From the NCBI GenBank assembly GCA_019022495.1, contig JAFEKR010000011.1, forward strand, positions 1,674,001-1,738,000: a stretch of 64,000 nucleotides of DNA, read 5' to 3'. The position numbers and the translations under genes were made by a program. Below the pieces are notes generated by a model, which worked only from the letters and a program-made list of their open reading frames with translations, had not been told where the DNA came from and did not search any database. Origin of the DNA: Epichloe hybrida. Taxonomy: Eukaryota; Ascomycota; Sordariomycetes; Hypocreales; Clavicipitaceae. Below are positions 10,120 through 24,010 of the stretch, in pieces; position 1 is the stretch's first letter; each line of letters starts with the position of its first letter.

Positions 10120-13100
10120 AAAAACAAATATTATTACTTAGTCCTCATCCCTGCTAAGATAGCTTATTCTAATAGGTACTTTTTACACGCTCTTTTATAG
10201 CGTCCTAAGCGTTATTATGCTTTGCTAGTGTCTATGTTTAGTAAATTAAATAGTATTTTCTATACTAACTACTTAAACTCATATATGTAGCATATTACCT
10301 TCTTTAGTAAGTATATGTGCTTCCCCTTCTATAGCTATGTCTTACTTTCTAGGGTTAGTAAAGGTGCATATAGTAATTATATCTAGAATAGGTCTTATGC
10401 TACTAGCTATAAATAGCGCTTTGCCTCTAGGTATTACCTTTAGTTTTCCTAAGAGAGAGCTCTTATACCTTTCTTAGGAAAAAAGTAGTTTACTAAAGTA
10501 GTAAAGACCCTTTTGCTTAATCTAAATACTATTAATTCTAATAACTCTCCTTGCTTAGTAGTGGATATACCTTCTCCCTTCCTAAATTGTTTATAAATAA
10601 TAGAGAAAATTAGAGAAAACAAATTTAGTCTATAGTATAGGATTTTAGGGAAATAAAAGGAAAGAGAAAAGGGGTAGGTAGTCCTATAGTTAATAGACCT
10701 ATGCCTTAATTACTTAATCTCTAGTATTAGAACGAAACTTTGCTTAGTTCCTAAAATAAAAACAAAGGAAAATAATGTTTAATCTTATACACTCCTTAGT
10801 GTATTAGAGAATATGCTTTATATTCTTTCTTTTATTCTTTTATTAAGTAAGGTAACTACACCTTAATCCTATAATATAGGCTCCTTTAAGGTAGGAGCTT
10901 AACCTCTTCCTTAAGGCATAAACTTATCCCTCCTTTATTAACTATTTAATTAGATATGTTATGTTAAGCTACTAAAGGTATAATTATAGTAACTTCTTAA
11001 TTGTAGTTATTAGTGGTCTCCTCTTTTATATAGTGTTATTAGGGAGTATATAACCACGTATCTGCTATTAAAGTCTACTAACCTTCTATATCTAGGAAAA
11101 ACTTTTTAATATAATCCCTTAAAATAGTTTTTATAAGGTAAACCCTATCTAGCGTTTTTAGATAATAAGCTCTAGAAATTAAGCTCTAGAAATTAGCGCT
11201 TACTTATAGATTTGGAAAGGTCTATTCTATCTTATTATAAGTTTCTTTGTAGTAAATATATTAATGTTCCTTCTAATATTATATACTAGAATAAGATCCC
11301 TTAGTTTTAATTAACCCTCCCAGTTTAACTCAAGTTTCCTGTGGATACTAACTATTACAAGTGTTACTACTTAGGAATATTAATGACTAATGCTAGTCCT
11401 TTTATAATTCCTGTTAGTCTTTTCTATAGGTATTTATTTTCTAGGTAAAACTTCTTAGCTTTATTATAAAGCTTCCTATAGTCCCTAGTACTAAGATTAA
11501 TTAGTCTTTAGAGGGTGAATAAGAAATTAATTACCTATTATATCTCCTATAAATAGTCCTTCTTACTATTCTCTTTTATCTTAATACTATTAAGATATAG
11601 GTTAATAAAGTCTTTAATATTTTCTTTAACTTCTTAATCTAATTAATCTAATAGTCTAAGGCCTTTTTTAGATAAGGTATTAGTAATTCTATTCTTCTTG
11701 CTAGGGATATATTACACTAAAAAATTAAATAGTAGTATATAGCTTATCCATTACGTAATAAGAGCTCTAGGCATATTATTAATAGCTCTATTAAGCTAGT
11801 GCACTAGGACTTATAAATCTGTTTCTAATATAAAGGGAACTCTATAGAGGTAGATTCATAGTCTTCTTAATGTATAAATAACTACTTAGCATTCTCTTTT
11901 AGTCACGTTATACTTAGCCTTAGTAATAGTCTAGATACTACTCTTATATTAAATAGGATAGCGTTTACTATTAATGATTTATAGTAATACTACTTTATAT
12001 CCTAGTAAGCTTATGTTTACTATAAGGATAATTTCCCTAAAGCCTAGTCTAAGATTAAGTAAAATAAGAACTAGGGCTATAGTTATTACTTTCTTTAAAA
12101 TATCTATAGCTTCTTATTGCTCTAGTCCCTATTCCTATTCCGTTATCTTCTATAGTAAAATCACTAGTGGTTTTGCCTTCTATGCGTAGTGCTTAACCTA
12201 AATACAGTAGACTCCTATTAATCTAATAAAAGATTACACTTCTAATAGATCTTAGTAAACTTTCTAGTCTAGAATCTTTATAATCTTTACCTTAGTTAGT
12301 TTTTATCTATTTATCTTACACATAAATCCTATGATTTTGGCTAACTTCTAGTAGAATTTTGACTTAGCTACTAAAGCTATGTAACTAGAGAGCTTAATAT
12401 TAACTAAAACTTTATTAATATTAATTAAATGCTCTATTATATATCTGCGCACTCTAGGCATGATTTCTTCTTTATTATACATTGTAGTTAGCCCCTTAAT
12501 AGTAATATTATCTAGAAAGGGTGTGTAAATTTTAGGGATTAAGTTAAATAGGATTTAGCTAATAATTCTAATAAATTAGGCTACTAAGTTAGTGGCTCCC
12601 TATAGCAGGTAGTAAAGTCGCAAAAGGCTAATCGTAATAGAAATTATAGTTATATCTTTACTTCTCTCTGCTAATTTTACTTAATTATATCCTAATAAGA
12701 GATTAATAATAGATAAGATCTTACATATTGCAAAGCTCTTGCTAAATGCCTCCGCTCCTTAAGGGATTAGCGCGTCATGTATTGTAACTTTATTATACTT
12801 AGTGGCTAATAGGATTAGGTAAATCCCTCTATCCTTCTTTATAATAAGAAAGTAAGGGTTCCTATAAGAACTATAGCTTTCTTCTAGATGCCTATACTTT
12901 AACTTCTTCTTTAATAGATTAACTAGTTTCCCTTGTAACCTAAGAGGTATTAGAATAAAACTAGCTTGCTATGCCTTATACTTAATAACCTTAATAACTT
13001 ATAGTAGTGCTACTAGCAAGTTAACTTTTCTACACTTAGATAAGTCCTATGCTAGCACTACTTCTTAGTTATAAAGGATTTTCTTAAAAATATTAACTTC

Positions 13101-15541
13101 TTCTTATATTAAATATTCTTGTACCCCCTTAACTATCTAATCTAGCTACTCCTAGGTTATTCTAAAACCTTATAGGTTCTTACTAAATCTCCTAGTAATA
13201 TACTTATTGTATTTCCTAGATATATCTAGACGCGATTTTACTTCTTCCCATTTCTTTATCTTCTATTTAGGGTCTCCTTCTAGGGTTAATCTATTAGAAG
13301 GCATATTATTACGTGGATAAATCTTGTTAGCTTTGCGTTTATATATTATGTTTATTATAAGATTAGGTGGTTTCAGCTGCCTTAGGGGTTAGAAGTCCTT
13401 TGTAACTACTTTAAGTTATTAGTTATAGTTTACTATTATATCCTTAATAACTTCTTAGAAGATATTAGTCCCTTCTCTAGTTATAATAGGGATTAGTACT
13501 TTATTATTGCTTATTTCTACTTCTAACCCTTTATAAACTATTTAATCTTTCTCTTCCTTTACTTTAGGATAGCTAAATATAATAATATTAATAGTAGGTT
13601 ACTAGGCTAGTTATGTGTTAGTGTATTGCTATTAGATACTTCTTATAACTCTTAAGATAATAATAATATCTCTGAAGCGGCACTAGATAAAGAGTTTACT
13701 ACTTCTTAAATAGTTAAACTATATCTATAATAGCTTGAAAAATAGCATTCCTAGAATTAGGCTTATATTAACGGAGTCTAGGCTAATGTAAAAGGTAGTA
13801 GGTATTTAGATGTTTCCTAGATATAGCTTTATCTAAACCTCCCTAATTATCTTAATCCTATATAAGGAGAATGAAGTAGTGTTTATTATGTCTATAGGAT
13901 AGATTTTTAGACCTAAGCATCTAGCTATGCTTTTAGTAATTACATTTCCTTATAAGCCTATGTTAATAAGCCCTAGGAGAAGCTCTCCTTCTAGGTTATT
14001 TAAATAAACTTGTAAGTATAGTAAATCCTATAACTAGTTAACTATAGCTTATGGTTTTATAATTATGTTAAGCATAAAGTTTACTTTAGGTGAATTAATT
14101 AGATTCTATTAAGGTCTGTCCTATTACACTTAAGTTCTAAGCCTTTCCTAGATCCTTTCCTATAGGGTAGCGTTAATTTCTAGCAGGGGTGTTAGGGCTA
14201 TCTTTAGTAGATTCACCTTAGCCTTTGCTTTGTTTCTCTTATTCTCTTTAAGAGTATTCTTTATTATCTAGATAATAGAATTAATCTAGTTCTCTAGATT
14301 AATTAGTCTTAGAGTTATTTTAACCCTAAACGTTCTTAAAGGAGGTATAGGCCCTAGTGTATCCCTGTTATAATAACGAACATCTTTAACGCCTTTCGCC
14401 TGTAGGAGACACTTATTACTAACTACTTCTACTAGCGTTAGTATAATATAGTAGATATCTTAAAAGGGTACTCTAAGCTTTTTCTAGAAGACCTTATTAT
14501 ATAGTTAATCTAAAATCCTTTGCCTAACCTTGCTTAGTAAATCTTTCTTTCCCTTGTTTAAGGTATTATTGCCTTATCCGGATTATTTATAGCCTTAATA
14601 ATCTTATTTGTCTTCTTCTATAACATCTTTAACTTACGGCCGCTTTGCTACTCGTTCCCTAATGGCTATAATCTTTCTATTATAGTTATTTACCTCCTTT
14701 TCTTCTATATATAACTTCTTAAACGTGATAGCTAAGACTATGCCTAAGGGCTCCCTTTGTAAGATTAATATTACCTAGACCTCCCTTTCTAGGCGGTATT
14801 TAGCGGGGTTAAACTAGCTTTCTATTTAATTAAATATTTCTTGTTTATCTAATAACATATCCTAGCTTTTACCTCTATAAGGACTATGTTCCTTAATCCT
14901 AGGGATTATATAGGTAATCTTACTATCTAGGAAGTATTTAACCTAAAACATAGCTAGCTTACGCACGTAGCTACTAATCTAAAGGAACTTTAAAAGTAGG
15001 ACAGGTGGTATAATATGTTATCTTATGTTGTCCCTAATTACTAAAATACGGATAGCTAGGTTATAGATAGCGAACTTTGATATCTTGTTAAATCCTAGTG
15101 TGTTACACTTTGTGGCTAAATAGGAATTACTATTATAGTAGTAATAGCGGTTTATCTAGTGGCCTTATCTAGCTATCACATTAATTTTAAAAATGCGTTT
15201 GTTATCTTAATTAAATAGTCTAATACTATTTAGCTAGTACTTCTATTACTAGTGTCGCAGGTTACTATCATACTTTCTTTTAAGCTACTTTATAATGTTA
15301 ATTTCCTTTCCCACTTAGGCTATAACTATGATTTTTAACTTAGCTAACTGCTTTGTTAAATTATCTATTTAATCTTAGTATTTAGCTATCTTAGGACCTT
15401 TGTCCTTTGTTGCCTTGTTATTAAAGGTAACATTCTTCTTATTATGTCCTAAAGACTTAGTCTGCGCTAGATAGTTCCCTTGGTTAGTCTAATAATTACT
15501 AAGTGTAGGCAGATTAAATAGTCTCTAACTCCTTAGGTTTA
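10120..15541 (-). pseudogene. Gypsy-C pol (RT, RNase H, part of integrase), broken
   Basis: The minus-strand frame carries a recognisable Gypsy reverse transcriptase between about 12300 and 12900. The order from the 5' side is PYFLIIKKDR, then NKVTI, then GATNLVA, then the catalytic box FLDNITIKG at about 12494-12520, where the second D of the pair is N. The wording around GATN and FLDN resembles a well-known clade of fungal Gypsy polyproteins. Stops occur every 10-30 codons. RNase H and integrase should follow towards lower coordinates, but I could not place their motifs confidently. Gypsy-B interrupts the element upstream at 15542. Confidence 0.7.
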
Positions 15542-15743
15542 TGTGAGAACAGAGGGATAGCTAGGCAAGAGGTATAGGGGCGTTCGTATATTAACTAAAG
15601 CTTGCTAGGTCTAAGTGTGTTATGCGTGCAAGTCGCTAACTTATAGGTAGTAACTTACTAGTGTTACGTAAACCTAGCCCTAGGGCATAGTGCGCTTACC
15701 TAGTAGTGCGCTAGCGCGCTAGTATTATAAGTAAGGCCTTATA
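15542..15743 (-). repeat. Gypsy-B 3' LTR
   Basis: 202 bp, beginning TGTGAGAACAGAGGGATAGC and ending GGCCTTATA, where the partner has GGCCTCACA. It contains a palindrome TGCGCTAGCGCGCTA near 15706-15720. Its partner at 22289-22490 carries different RIP changes: the left copy keeps the start intact and the right copy keeps the end intact. Confidence 0.9.
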
Positions 15744-18043
15744 ATTACCCCCCTACTTTTAGCTAGGCTCCTAAACGGCTTTTAGTAGGTACTATATAGC
15801 TATTTGCTAAGTAGTAGCTATACTAAAATAATAATAAATAACATTAGTATTTAAGTATAAATTCACCTATAACTCCCTATTATATTACTAACTTTTCCCT
15901 TTCTTATCTATAGTAAACTTTTCCCTAAATACTATTATATTATTAGTTACTATAACTTTACCTTTACTACTTACCTTATTATTAGAATAAAATTAAATAA
16001 GGAAAGCATTAAGAGTGTTATTATTATAGCTATCCCTAATATCTATTTAAGAGAATATTCCTATATATATTATTTACGTATAGGTTACGTAGACTTTAAG
16101 AAGAATCCTCTAGCTAAGCCTAACATCCCTTAGATTAACTATTAATTCCCTAGTGCGCTAACTGCTATTATTAAAGGGAAACATTTAAAGCGTTATATCT
16201 AGTGTGTTAAACGTAGCAATACTTATAAGATAGTAAGTATATTATATTCTCTACTCTTTTAGTCCCTAATTACCTATATCTCTCTAGGTAATGCTAACTA
16301 TATAAGGGGATTTTCTAGATTTTCTTACTACCCTTCATTAGGTAAAAACTTTAATAAACACCCTAAGTAATTAGGACCCTAATAACCCTAATAATCATAT
16401 GTTTTCTAAGGTAACTCACTGCTGTTTTAGCACCTATTATCTAAACCTTATTTTAGGGTTTAATTACGCTAACACGGCTTATTATGTTTCCTTTGGTTTA
16501 ACTAGGGCTGCTAAGGTCTATTAGGTATATTTTGTTACGTGTTCTCTAGACCTTCGCTTACTCCCTAGGTAGGCCGCTTCGGCCGCGTACAATTAGTATA
16601 TTATTTCACGCCAGTAACTTTCATTTCACTAGGTATTCATTGCCTTTACGCGTCTTCCTGTGATCCCTAACTTCTTTAACTTCAAACTTATTGTCGTTGT
16701 CTTTAAGGTCTAGTATTAGCATATCCTTATCTAGGGCGTTTTCCTAGTAATTCTATAGCTCTAATAAGCTAACGTAAAACACGTTATATAGTTAGCTATA
16801 CTTATTAGGTAGCGCTAGTTAGTACGCTTGTTTGCCTATAGTATTAAGTATTTAAAATAGCCTAATAAATCTTAGGTTTAGCTTTTGTTTTACGTCCTTA
16901 AGCCTAATATTCTTTGCTAATAGTAGTACTAAGTCTTCTCTTTTTAAGGTTATTAGCTAATATCTCTAGTTATAGTACTTTGCTTACGCTTTAGTAGCCC
17001 TTACCTAGTTATATACTAGTTTCTCCCTAACCTTATATAGCTTTTTAATATATATATAAGCCTCTAGGACCTCCCTCTCTATGCTCTTACCCTTAAGAGT
17101 AAGGTAGAACTTAGGTAAATAGCCTATAAGAGTGTAGTTAGGGGAGTAGCCTATTATCTTATTAATAGTATTATTATATATAAATTAGGCTATTAGGAGT
17201 AGCTTTAGCTATAGTTATTAGTTCTCTTTAATAAAATATTATAGGTAATACTTAAGTACCTAATTTATTCTCTCTATTTACCTATTAGTTTAGGGGTAAA
17301 ACACTATTAAAAGCCTTTGCTTTATATATAACTAGTAATATACCTCTAACTAGAATTAGCTTATAAATACTAACCCTCTATTAGACATAATACCCTCTAG
17401 CGCTCTAAATTATAGCTTAATCTCCTTATAGAATAACTTTACTAATTTAGCTATATTAATTATAGTTTTTATAGGAAGGAAAATAGAGTACTTAGTAAAT
17501 TAGTCTATAATTACTAGGATTATATTAGTTTCTTGCTTGCCTAGCTACACTAGTAGTAAACCTATAATAAAGTTTATTAAGATCTTTGCCTATAGTTACC
17601 TTACTATTAGTAGTAATTTAAGGCTTCTATAGGGGTGGTGCTATCTTGCTACTATGTGCTAGTATACTTTATAGCTAGACATATAGTCTAAAATAGCTTT
17701 ACTTATTACTAGCTACTAATAGTAATATTTTAGTAGCTCTAAAGTATATTTAGTCCTAAAGTAACTTACTAATAGATTATTATAGTATAGCTATAGAAGC
17801 TTCTATTATAAGATAAGCTCCCGTAGAATAACTACCTAGTCTTTATATATTAGGAGGCCCCTTACGCTATATAACTATAGACTAGCTTTTTCTCTCCCTT
17901 TTACTTAGAAGTTAACCTTACCTCTATGCTTTTATAAATCTAAATCTTAGTCCTATGCTTTCTATAGTAGTTATGCTAATAGTTTATTTACTATAGATTA
18001 GTAGGGATTTAGTAATATAATAGCCCCCTAAATTACTTATACT

Positions 18044-18451
18044 CAGAGCTTTGCACTCGTGTAGTGTAGTATTTCTTGTAGTATTTCTATTTATTTTTAT
18101 ATCTAGCTTATAATTAAAGGTAATATCCTAAAAATCACGTGATCTTATAGAGGAAAATTTCAAGAAAAATACTATATATAAGGGTGGGTCTAAAAGTGGG
18201 CCCTGGCTCCACAAATTACGAATACTACATTTGTAGTATTTTTTTAGTGCTAAAATGTAGTAAAATGTAGTTTTTCTAATTTGCGGCCTAACGACCCACT
18301 TTTAGACCCACCTTTATATATAACTACATGTAGTTTTTAAGTTATCTATCTCAAAATCAAAGTTTTATATCTCTATATATTTTCTAAGATTAGATATGAA
18401 TTATTTGTTAGAAAAAAAAAACTACAAGATGTAGTGTAGTGCAAAGCTCTG
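18044..18451. mobile_element. hAT-like MITE, 408 bp
   Basis: Ends are CAGAGCTTTGCACT at left and its reverse complement at right (14 bp), flanked by a perfect 8-bp duplication CTTATACT (18036-18043 and 18452-18459). Eight-base duplications and CAG-type termini fit the hAT superfamily. A second inverted pair lies inside: GGGTGGGTCTAAAAGTGGG near 18183-18202 against its complement near 18293-18315. The element therefore has nested stem arms around a short loop. No transposase frame. Inserted in the Gypsy-B pol region. Confidence 0.85.
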
Positions 18452-21186
18452 CTTATACTATACTAATATCTTAAATATATACTACCTTCTCCTTAAAATT
18501 ACCCTTATTTAGCTAACCTATTACTAGATTTATAGTAGCTAACTAGCCTTTTACCTAGGCTACTCTTATCTTAGTAAGTTCTAAGACTAGTATTACACTA
18601 TAACTTCTTTAATATATTAGTACTTCTTCTTCTACTATATAAATATTTACTATTTTCCTTTAAAGCTCTAGTAGGAGCGCCCTATTTAATATAGGTTTGC
18701 CCTTATAATTAGACCTTCTTAATAGTATATTTATAAGGTTACTTTTCCTTAGTCTATACTTAATTATAAAATAAAAAGGGCAGAGGATTATACACTATTA
18801 TACTTATTTTCTATTTAGCTTCTACTACCTTATAAAGGTCTATAGGTTATAATAGTCTAATAGGACCTCTATAGGTGTCTCTATGCCTTTAATATAATAT
18901 TACTAGTGTTTAAATAACTTTACTATAGTAAGTAGCTCTTAATTAGCTATACTATAGTTACGTTTAGTGTTTATAAACTTCCTTAACTAAAAGGCTACTA
19001 AATACTAATAGCCCTTATTGTCTTACTAAGATAGGATTCCTACTATTATAAAAATTAAGGTATTTATCTTAATACACACTACCTAACTTAGGTTATAGTA
19101 TTAGAGTAAAGGCGCTTACTAAAAGGTATCTTTTAGCTAGTTAAATACTAACCACTCCTTTTCTTTAAATATAAACCTCCTAGTCTAGATACTATTTTAA
19201 CTACCCTTTATTAACACATAAAGAGATGCTATAATCCTAGAGTATTTATAAATAAACCATTAGTAAAAGTTATAGAACCTAAGAAATAACTATATATCCT
19301 TAAAACTTATTAGCTCCTTTTATTCTCTAATTATATTAACCTAGTAAGTATCTATTAATATCCTATTAATAAAGAGAATAAACCCTAGGAATTTTACTAA
19401 TTCCTTATAGAAAGAGCACTTAGAGGGTTTTGTGTATAACTTTGCTAACCTTATATATTTAAGAACTTACTTAATATATTTAGTATGCTCCTCCTTTATC
19501 TTAGAGAAGATTAAGATATTATCTAAATATATTATATAAATAGTATTAACTAGCCTATATAGCGCTTTATAGATATAACTCTAGAAAGTAGCTAGGGTAT
19601 TTATTAACCTAAAAGGTATTATAAGGTACTTATAGTGCCTATAATATATATAAAAAGCTATCTTCTATTTATTACTTTCTTTAATATAAATTTAGTAGTA
19701 TATATCCTTAATATTAATCTTAGAAAAGAAATAGGCCCCTTAGTATTAATTAAGGATCTTTAAAATCAGGGGGAGAGCATAGTAATTCTTCTATATTACC
19801 TTATTAAGCCCTTAATAGTTAACGTATAGCTATAGTATTCTATCCTTCTTTAGTATAAATAGGATAGGCATGCTTACTAGGCTCTTTAAGGGTCTTATCT
19901 AGCCTTTCTTTAGGTTATTATTAATATATTCCTAGAGCTCCCTAAGTTTACTTTAGGAGAGAGAATAAATTAGTCTATATAGGGGTGTAGCTCCTAGTAT
20001 AAGATTAATCGCGTAGTTAGTTAACTTCTTTAATAAGAGGCTCCTTACCTTATTTAATATAAATATATCTTTAAATTTATATAGTTTCTCTAGGATATCT
20101 TTAATAGTTCTATATGCTTTCGCCTTCTCTTTATCTTTAAGAGGGATAAACTTATCTTTTATTACACTTATAATAGTATATATAATTATCTTATTACGTG
20201 TTACCTTTATAAACTTATAGGGAGTTAATAGTAAAAAGGCTACCTTTCTCTTTTTAAACTACTATTCTTATAAGTATAAGTAAAGATATATACGTTCTTT
20301 TGTAAGTATATGTATTCTAATTAATATAGGGCTTCCCTTTGCTCTTAGGTCCTTATTAATAGCTATATATAGTAACTTAAGGTCTTTCTCTTTACCCTAT
20401 AAATCTTTAATTAAAATAGGTACCTTATAAACACTATATTAGGGGACTATTAAAGCCCTTACTACCTTTAAGATAGGTATTATAGCCTTAGCCTAATTAA
20501 GCTTATAAGTCTATGCGAATTAGGCGCTTATAATGTTAATCTTAGTGTAACTATTAAGATCCGCTGCTATTTTAATATCTTTATACCTATAAATAGTAAC
20601 TAGTATATAGAATTAGTATTCTACTAGTACCCTAGTATCTAAGGTAAAGGTAAGGGCTTTTACTTTTATCTCTAGGAGTTTTCCTAACCCTCTTACTAGT
20701 CTTTCCTTAGCTTATTATAATTATAAATAAGGTACTCTATACTACTATAATTAAAGCATTATTTTCTTCCTTATAGTTTATTATTATTTAGGTAGGTAGC
20801 TAGGGTCTTTTCCTTATCCTTATTCTTATCTCTTTAGTCCCTATTTAGCTAATACCCTTATAGGGAGTTATGTCTTTAGTGTTAAGCTACCTTATATAGC
20901 CCCTTCTTTTCTAAATTATTTAGCTTTTGCTTATTCTTTAATATTACCTCCTAGAATCACTAGGTAAGTTATATAACATCTTCTTATGTTAGACTAGTAA
21001 TATTTGCGTGTAAGTTAATATAATCTTATAAGTTAGGAAGTAATTTCGTAAAGAATATAAGAGTATAAGTCTTTTCTAGAGCTTATTCTAGGTGTTTCTC
21101 TAGTAAATCTAAGTAAATACTAAACTTAATAGGACTCTAGCTCTCCTTTTGCTTTGTGTTTTCTAGCTATGTAGCTATTTATATAT

Positions 21187-21670
21187 TGTGTGGCTAGGAA
21201 TATGACCCCTAGAGACCTCTCTCACAAGACCTCTAGCCCCTTCGACCTCGGATCTATCGGATTGTCGGATCAATTCAACCACATTGGATCCGGCCTAGCC
21301 CCTGACCCCCTAGCTAGATAAAAGCCCTAGATTCCCTCCCTTTTCATAGAAAATCAACTCTCCCTTCGTTGCCTTTGGCTTGGATTGTTCAAATCGAGTT
21401 TTTACCTGTGTTTTCCTGAGATAAATATGAGCTTATTTGAGATTATTTGAGATTATCTAGCAGCCTAGCTAGGCTGCTTTTCTAGCTTCGATCCTCGCGA
21501 TGGATCGCAAATATCGCAGACCTAGATCCCGATATCTAGGTTCAATTTCTGATATCGTTGAATTCGTCAATACCGTCAATTTCGTCAATTTCGTCATCTA
21601 CATCGGCATCATCGTTATCGTCAGATCCCTCTTTTCCGTTGTTTTGGGGTGGTTGTTTTGCCCCGACAAA
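21187..21670 (-). repeat. Solo LTR-D inside Gypsy-B
   Basis: About 484 bp, beginning TGTGTGGCTAGGAATATGAC and ending CCCCGACAAA, flanked by the 4-bp duplication ATAT (21183-21186 and 21671-21674). It is related in reverse orientation to 28740-29333. It has only one copy of the 42-bp unit that is repeated three times there. No internal retrotransposon sequence is attached, so it is a solo LTR left by recombination. It interrupts the gag part of Gypsy-B. Composition is mild, with little RIP. Confidence 0.8.
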
Positions 21671-22288
21671 ATATTATAACTTACGGAGTCTTTAAGTAGC
21701 ATAAGGGTCTAGTCTTAGAACTTGTCCTAGTTATCCTTAGGATAATCCTAACTATTAGCTAGTTATTCTTTAATGTATTAGTCCTATCTAGCCTAATAGT
21801 TTATATATATATAGTTAAGTGTAAAGAGAATCTTTTAGTTATCCTAGTAATACTTTTTCTTTACCCCCTTAAAGGCATAGTTAAGGTTATTAAGCTATAT
21901 CTTATACTTCTATAGGTTTATAAGGTATTAGAGTTCTATAATATTTCAGACCTTAACTTCTTAGCTACTAAGGCTTAAGGATAAACTATCCTTTTAGCCC
22001 CTTTTTACTAGTTCTCTATAAGATTATATTAAGTTAGTAAGCTCCTTTTCTTAATCCTATAGTTCCTTAAGTTACTTAAGCTAGGTAATTCACTCCTTAA
22101 CTACTACCTCTTTTACTACTATAGTAAAAGGTATAGCTTTAGATAAGGTTATAGAATATAGTATATCCCTAGCTATAGTATTACTATTATCTAGCTAATC
22201 CTAAGTAATATATAGTATAGTTCTAGTAAATTAGGTTATTCTCCCCCTTATATTACTCTTAGGTAGCTAGTAAGAGAAGCTTTAGAAT

Positions 22289-22490
22289 TATAAGAATAAA
22301 GAGATAGCTAGGTAAGAGGTATAGGGGCGTTTATATATTAACTAAAGCTTACTAGGTCTAAGTGTGTTATATATATAAGTTACTAACTTATAGGTAATGA
22401 CTTGCTAGTGTCACGTGGACCTAGCCCTAGGGCGTGGTGCGCCCGCCTAGTAGTGCGCTAGCGCGCTAGTGTTATAAGTAAGGCCTCACA
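22289..22490 (-). repeat. Gypsy-B 5' LTR
   Basis: 202 bp, pairing with 15542-15743. Its first half is RIP-mutated (TATAAGAATAAAGAGATAGC), while the last 100 bp keeps CpG, CpA and TpG (for example CACGTGGACC and GGGCGTGGTGCGCCC). This shows uneven mutation within one LTR. It is followed directly by the duplication GTTTA. Confidence 0.9.
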
Positions 22491-22495
22491 GTTTA

Positions 22496-24010
22496 ACTCT
22501 ACATTATCCAATAAGTACCCTCCTAAGTTAGAGATTTTAGGGTCCCTATATCTAAGCTCTAATCATATATAAACATGTGCATTGAGCTCTATCTAGAGTA
22601 GTTTATACTTTATAACTAGAATTTCTTTATAGGTAAACCCCTTTTAATCTATAAAGCTTAAGATTAAATGCTCTAGGAGAGCCTTATAAATATAGTTAGA
22701 CTATGTTATAGTAGTTCTCTATCCTATAGGGTCTGTGTTTAATATTAAAGCTTAATGCTTCTATAGCTAGTAATAGGTTTCCTTAACAGACTTTAGTTAC
22801 ATTAAGTTAAGGTCTTTAAGTTATTCACAAGCGCTTTCTATTTAATCCTAGCTTATAGCATTAAACTAAAGAAGCATTTCGTTCTTTAACTCTTCCTAAG
22901 TACGCAATGCTATCAGCATCTTAACCACCTATTAGACCTAGGGGTTAATATTACGTTTAAGCATTTTTCGCTAATCCTTTTCAGGGATATATATCGCTTT
23001 TATCTTAGCTTTGAAATCCTTAATAAAATCTACTACATTTTCCCCTATAAACTACTAAATATTATACCTATTCTATATTATAATAAGGGAAGTTTAGCAA
23101 GCTATTATTTCTCTAAGGATTTTTATAAAAGATTTAGTATTAAGCCTATTAAGAGGTCCTAAAGATTTTCCTTTATTATTAGGGTCCTTCCCTAATTAAT
23201 TATTAGAGTAGGAATAAGTTAGCATAGAAACCATTTTAAGATTAGATAGTTCCTTGCTAGTAACTAGGGGTTCTAGCATTAATGGATCCTAAGTATCCCT
23301 TAGATAGCTTAGCTACTTAATTAACCTTGCTTTACTTAGCTAGCGGGAATGTGAAGATAAACAATTAGATATAGAGTCTAGTAATAGTACTTGTAATTAA
23401 TCTTATAAATAGATAAGTGCTTAAATAAAAACTTTAGTAATTAAAAGAATCTTTTAAAAGAAATCTTCTAGGGGGGCAATATTTATAGTTATAAATAGTC
23501 TATAAGTAAAAATCAGAAGTATAATTACATAGCTCTTTATAATTAACCATAAGACCCTAATGCATAGCCAAATTATTACAAAATTAGCTATAAGTCCTGA
23601 GATCAAATAGCTTATAACACTAGATAGCGGTTCCTATTCTATATTCTTATATTTAAAGGTTCTTGGTAAGGGGGCAATAGTTTAGCTAGTATTTATAATA
23701 TACTTTCCTAAGCTAGCTGGCCTCCCTTTTAATGCCTCTATAGAACACAGTCTCCTATCCTTAATCTAGCTTGGTTCTTCTAGATTAACTAGTCTAAAGC
23801 TAGCGCCTTAGCCCTTATATAGTCTAGGGCTAGGCTTCTAGTCTATATTACGTTATAAGGAATAACAAAATAAGGGGGTCTTTACATAAATAGTTTGGTA
23901 TTAGCTATGGGTTACAGCTAAAAAAGCACGCTTTTAATTAATCTTAGTCTATAGCAAATCAAATAGAAAGCGGAAGTCCTAGGGGTTTAAGACCACGTTT
24001 CTCCACTAGT
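22496..24010 (-). pseudogene. Gypsy-C gag and leader region, broken
   Basis: By position this is the 5' part of Gypsy-C, between its 5' LTR (24011-24509) and the point where Gypsy-B cut it. It should hold gag on the minus strand. All frames are full of stops and no zinc knuckle or other gag motif is clear. The region 23640-24010 is probably leader sequence with the primer-binding site next to the LTR. Confidence 0.5.

Larger units (their letters stand above)
15744..22288 (-). pseudogene. Gypsy-B gag-pol with C-terminal chromodomain, broken
   Basis: Gypsy polyprotein read on the minus strand. RT evidence: LYVNY-x-GLNKV near 19775-19825 and the catalytic box YLDNILIFS near 19512-19550 (second D changed to N), followed by K-P-S-K-C-SFY typical of the thumb region. 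RNase H and integrase should cover about 17000-19300. A chromodomain-like piece (RKGNEYLVK) is read near 16640-16680, which would target insertion to histone-marked chromatin. Gag should lie at about 20800-22250, where it is interrupted by solo LTR-D. Stops are frequent throughout; not functional. Confidence 0.75.
15542..22490 (-). mobile_element. Gypsy-B: full-length chromodomain Gypsy nested in Gypsy-C
   Basis: Complete element with 202-bp LTRs (15542-15743 and 22289-22490) and a perfect 5-bp target duplication GTTTA (15537-15541 and 22491-22495). A polypurine tract (AAAAGTAGGGGGG on the minus strand, just right of 15743) and the RT reading direction show that it lies on the minus strand. 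It contains a hAT-like MITE and a solo LTR-D, so it was in place before those two arrived. All coding parts are RIP-damaged. Confidence 0.9.

Noticed and set aside
11974..12189. 71-codon plus frame, and similar short frames in 6.5-12.2 kb
   Set aside because: Chance open stretches in AT-rich RIPed Gypsy-C; no start context, domain or composition support.
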